From Metridium senile (taxonomy: Eukaryota; Cnidaria; Anthozoa; Actiniaria; Metridiidae): a stretch of DNA of 64,000 nucleotides. The translations under genes and the position numbers were made by a program. The notes beneath the pieces are model-generated. The model was not told the origin of the DNA. It saw nothing but the letters and a program-made list of their open reading frames with translations, and did not search any database. Where the stretch lies: assembly GCA_949775045.1 (NCBI GenBank), contig OX459099.1, forward strand, positions 3,145,067 through 3,209,066. Direction: 5' to 3'. Below are positions 61,737 through 64,000 of the stretch, one piece after another (within the stretch, counting starts at the first letter, position 1; every line of letters begins with the position of its first letter).

Positions 61737-63988
61737 CTGATTTGAAGGTCGTTTCAAGCATTGTTTGCAGGGAGTCTTGAAGGTCGATCTGCGTTAAGAT
61801 GCTGACCAGTGTATTTGGGGTGCCGTCTACAATAAAATGAACAGGTTTATAACCACACAGAGAGACAATGTAGAAATAAGAAAGGTGGGATGGGAATTAA
61901 GAAGAAGAGAGGAAGGAAGGAAGGAAGGAAGGAAGGAAGGAAGGAAGGAAGGAAGGAAGGAAGGAAGGAAGGAAGGAAGGAAGGAAGGAAGGAAGGAAGG
62001 AAGGAAGGAAGGAAGGAAGGAAGGAAGGAAGGAAGGAAGGAAGGACATGGAAGAAATAGCGTGTTTTACAAGACTATTATATACGGTGGCTAACCTTTGT
62101 CATGCGAAGGAGACAGGAGAAATCCTGTTGGCTTCAGTTCGGCCCGTAATGAACTCTGGGTGGAGAACAAGAAAATAAATTAAAAAGTCAAAGTCTTATT
62201 CTATTCTACACCAAACGACATAACAGTACAAAATACCTTTTTTGGTTGGAACATAGGATGATTTACAGACGTAACGAACAGCCCTACGAAAGAAATGTAA
62301 ACATCAAACTTTTCATCTAGGTATTTATGATCATGAAAAGGGTTAAGGCCGATACACACGAGGGAGCTTGCTCCCGCAACACGCTCCCGCAACATGCTCC
62401 TGGGTGATCCTGGGTCATTTTGCAAGACCAGTACACATGAGGGAAACGAGGGAGCGAAACGATGCAAACAACCCGACCGGAGCATGGGAACTAGTTAAAA
62501 TCCAACAATTTGATTGGCCAACTGGAGACAGGTTGTTGCGTGGCAGAAAAGTTTCAGTACACACGAGGGAGCTTGTTCCTGAAACACGCTCCTGCAACAG
62601 ATTTGCTCCTGGAGCTTGCTCCCTCACACTTAACCAGTTTAATGTGAGGGAGCAAAACCCGGGAGCAAAATGTTTGTTGAGCAACAATTTTTTTTGCGTG
62701 AAATCGTTGGTACACACGAGGGAGCTTTGCTCCGGGAGCATGTTGCGGGAGCGTGTTGCGGGAGCAGGCTCCCTCGTGTGTACCGGCCTTTAGCCTCCTA
62801 TGAAGCCGCTCCTTTGTGTCGTCACGCAATACATATCGGAGGCTAGAAAAGCCAGGGATTTAATTGAATCATTCAGTAAATTGTCTAATAGTTGATCCAT
62901 TGATCGGGCTTTCAGACTCACTGTGTAATGTTTGTGTACTACGTTTCGACGCCATTCTGGTCGTCTTGTTATTAAAAGTGGTTTCCAATAATCAATGTCT
63001 GCATGAATATTCAATAACTTTTTGTTGTTGTTCTGTGTCTTGACTGATTAATAGTTTAACAATTTCTATTGTTGTTGCAGACAGCATTGCACAAAGTAGA
63101 GTTCAGTTCGACTTTTTGCAACGAAACTCAGCAACTTGTATCGCCACATTTTCAAGGATTGCGAGAAAAGTTGTTGAGATAATTGCACAGACTAACTGCC
63201 CTTCCACGAATGGTTAACTTAAACGGCAAACTTTTTCCCGACAGAATTGCATCAAGTAGAGTTGTTCAGTTCGACTTTTTGCAACGAAACTCATCAACTT
63301 GTTTCGCCACATTTTCAAGCATTGCGAGACAAGTTGCTGAGATAATTGCACAAAGTAACAATCCTTTAACAAATGGTTAACTTAAACGGCAAACCTTTTC
63401 CAGACAGCATTGCGTCGCAAAGTTTGCAACAAAACTCATCAACTTGTATCGCCACATTTTCAAACATTGCGAGACAAGTTCTGAGAAAACTGCACATAGT
63501 ATAGTGGCACCCTTAACGAATGATCAATTTATACGGCAAACTGAGCAAGTTTACAGCGGACTTCAGAGTGTGGACTGTACCACTGATTGTGATAATAATT
63601 TTTGAAGTAGATGTAAATAAATGTGTTTTCTTTTATTTAAACATAAATCGTGGGAGATCACACAGTACTGATTTACAAGATTTATGGAGTTTTTTTAGGA
63701 ATAGAAAAAAGTACAAATACAAAAGTACAAATATTGACATAAAATAATTTAGAAAAGACACTATAACAAGAGATAAATATATGAAAGGAAAATGAAGAAA
63801 AAAAATACATATTACAATATAATATAATGTGTATTGTGTTATGTGTATAATGTGTTTCTTACCACACGTTCCGTCTCTTGTAATGTACGACGGCATCCAG
63901 CAACGTACCAAACAACATTCTCGTGTCGACATGCTTGGCATTGGCAGCTTGTATGTATTAGAGACAATAGACGCTTTGGGTATGGAGT
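61737..63988 (-). CDS. Unrecognised gene, four candidate coding exons (partial)
   Basis: Exons 63863-63988 (TPYPKRLLSLIHTSCQCQAC ... GCRRTLQETERV), 62922-63032 (NNNKKLLNIHADIDYWKPLL ... RNVVHKHYT), 62095-62155 (SSLRAELKPTGFLLSPSHDK) and 61737-61826 (DGTPNTLVSILTQIDLQDSL ... LETTFKS). Each has AG before and GT after (GTAAGA, GTGAGT, GTTAGC, GTATGA) and the phases 0/0/1/1 agree. The protein is soluble-looking and Cys/Arg-rich early on; I recognise no domain. The acceptor of the second exon is pyrimidine-poor, and other frames of the first exon are also open, so the chain is a hypothesis. Exons to the left of 61737 were not found. The last exon leaves phase 1, which is also the entry phase of FMNL exon 2. 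Confidence 0.5.
61908..62045. repeat. GGAA tetranucleotide tract
   Basis: About 34 uninterrupted GGAA units, in the intron between the 61737-61826 and 62095-62155 candidate exons. GGAA is also the ETS core, so long arrays can act as ETS-binding platforms; there is no sign of that here beyond the sequence itself. Confidence 0.95.
62346..62789. mobile_element. 444-bp MITE with TTA target duplication and internal palindromes
   Basis: AGGCCGATACACACGAGGGA ... TCCCTCGTGTGTACCGGCCT flanked by TTA at 62343-62345 and 62790-62792, as in PIF/Harbinger-type elements. Inside, the motif TACACACGAGGGAGC recurs at about 62567 and 62711, each followed by GCTCCTGCAACA/GGGAGCATGTTGC hairpins. Confidence 0.82.
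63060..63510. repeat. About 160-bp tandem repeat, three units
   Basis: Units start near 63075, 63238 and 63398. Common words are GACAGCATTGCACAAAGTAG, TTCGACTTTTTGCAACGAAA, ACTCATCAACTTGTTTCGCC, ACATTTTCAAGCATTGCGAG and AATGGTTAACTTAAACGGCA. It lies in the intron between the first two right-hand exons, and a single relative is at 40700-40855. Confidence 0.85.
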
Positions 63989-64000
63989 CTAAAACAGTCA

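Noticed and set aside
61827..62178. Lys/Glu/Gly repeat and FLPS repeat ORFs
   Set aside because: Translations of the GGAA tetranucleotide tract. The + strand ORF overlaps the 62095-62155 exon only by chance.
62201..62280. A further candidate - strand exon near 62236-62282 (LFVTSVNHPMFQPKK)
   Set aside because: Bounded by AG and GT, but its phases do not fit between the neighbouring exons, whereas skipping it gives a consistent chain.
62415..62829. Overlapping ORFs of 91-141 codons on both strands
   Set aside because: They lie within the TTA-flanked MITE and reflect its internal palindromes.

Overview
The window looks like animal nuclear DNA, most likely from a cnidarian (anthozoan-like). 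This is inferred from intron-rich genes with GT/AG introns, an AT-rich background full of palindromic non-autonomous transposons and microsatellites, an orphan class A GPCR of the kind common in anthozoans, and the general style of the repeats. The species cannot be fixed from sequence alone. There are no bacterial features: no operons, no CRISPR arrays, and no rRNA or tRNA that I could recognise.

Layout. (1) 1-1532, + strand: the last two exons of an unrecognised gene entering from the left. (2) 2.4-25.4 kb: three tandem copies of a single-coding-exon MFS transporter (MFSD6-like), all on the - strand (stops at 2632, 15933 and 21321). Each copy has a 52-bp minisatellite just past the stop (4, about 17 and 6 units) and a 28-bp minisatellite just before the start. 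Duplicated flanking modules lie between copies. Copy 2 has lost its start codon by one base change. This part is dense in fold-back elements, including a 1.9-kb near-perfect palindrome (7911-9834) and a 1,299-bp element with about 157-bp identical terminal inverted repeats, for which the paralogous flanks give empty sites. (3) 25.4-30.4 kb: no gene seen; a 57-bp minisatellite, GAT repeats and a cluster of five CACGTG boxes. (4) 30420-58043, - strand: a complete formin-like (FMNL/FRL) gene that I could assemble from 27 exons with consistent phases, encoding 949 aa (GBD/FH3, coiled coil, a minimal FH1, FH2, and a DAD-like tail). Its introns hold most of the microsatellites and many dispersed elements. 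(5) 42562-43614, + strand: an intact one-exon class A GPCR nested head-on inside FMNL intron 14. (6) 61737-63988, - strand: four phase-compatible exons of an unrecognised gene that may continue past the right edge.

How the parts relate. FMNL is an actin-assembly factor, the MFS proteins are membrane carriers and the GPCR is a surface receptor; nothing shows that they share a pathway. The main story is structural: recent gene and segment duplication coupled to minisatellite expansion, with every 52-bp unit carrying an AATAAA on the coding strand; an overlapping-uORF/start-loss series across the MFS copies; a tandem array derived from the last FMNL splice acceptor; and several nested insertions datable by empty sites. 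No defence system or other clearly new multi-gene system was found.
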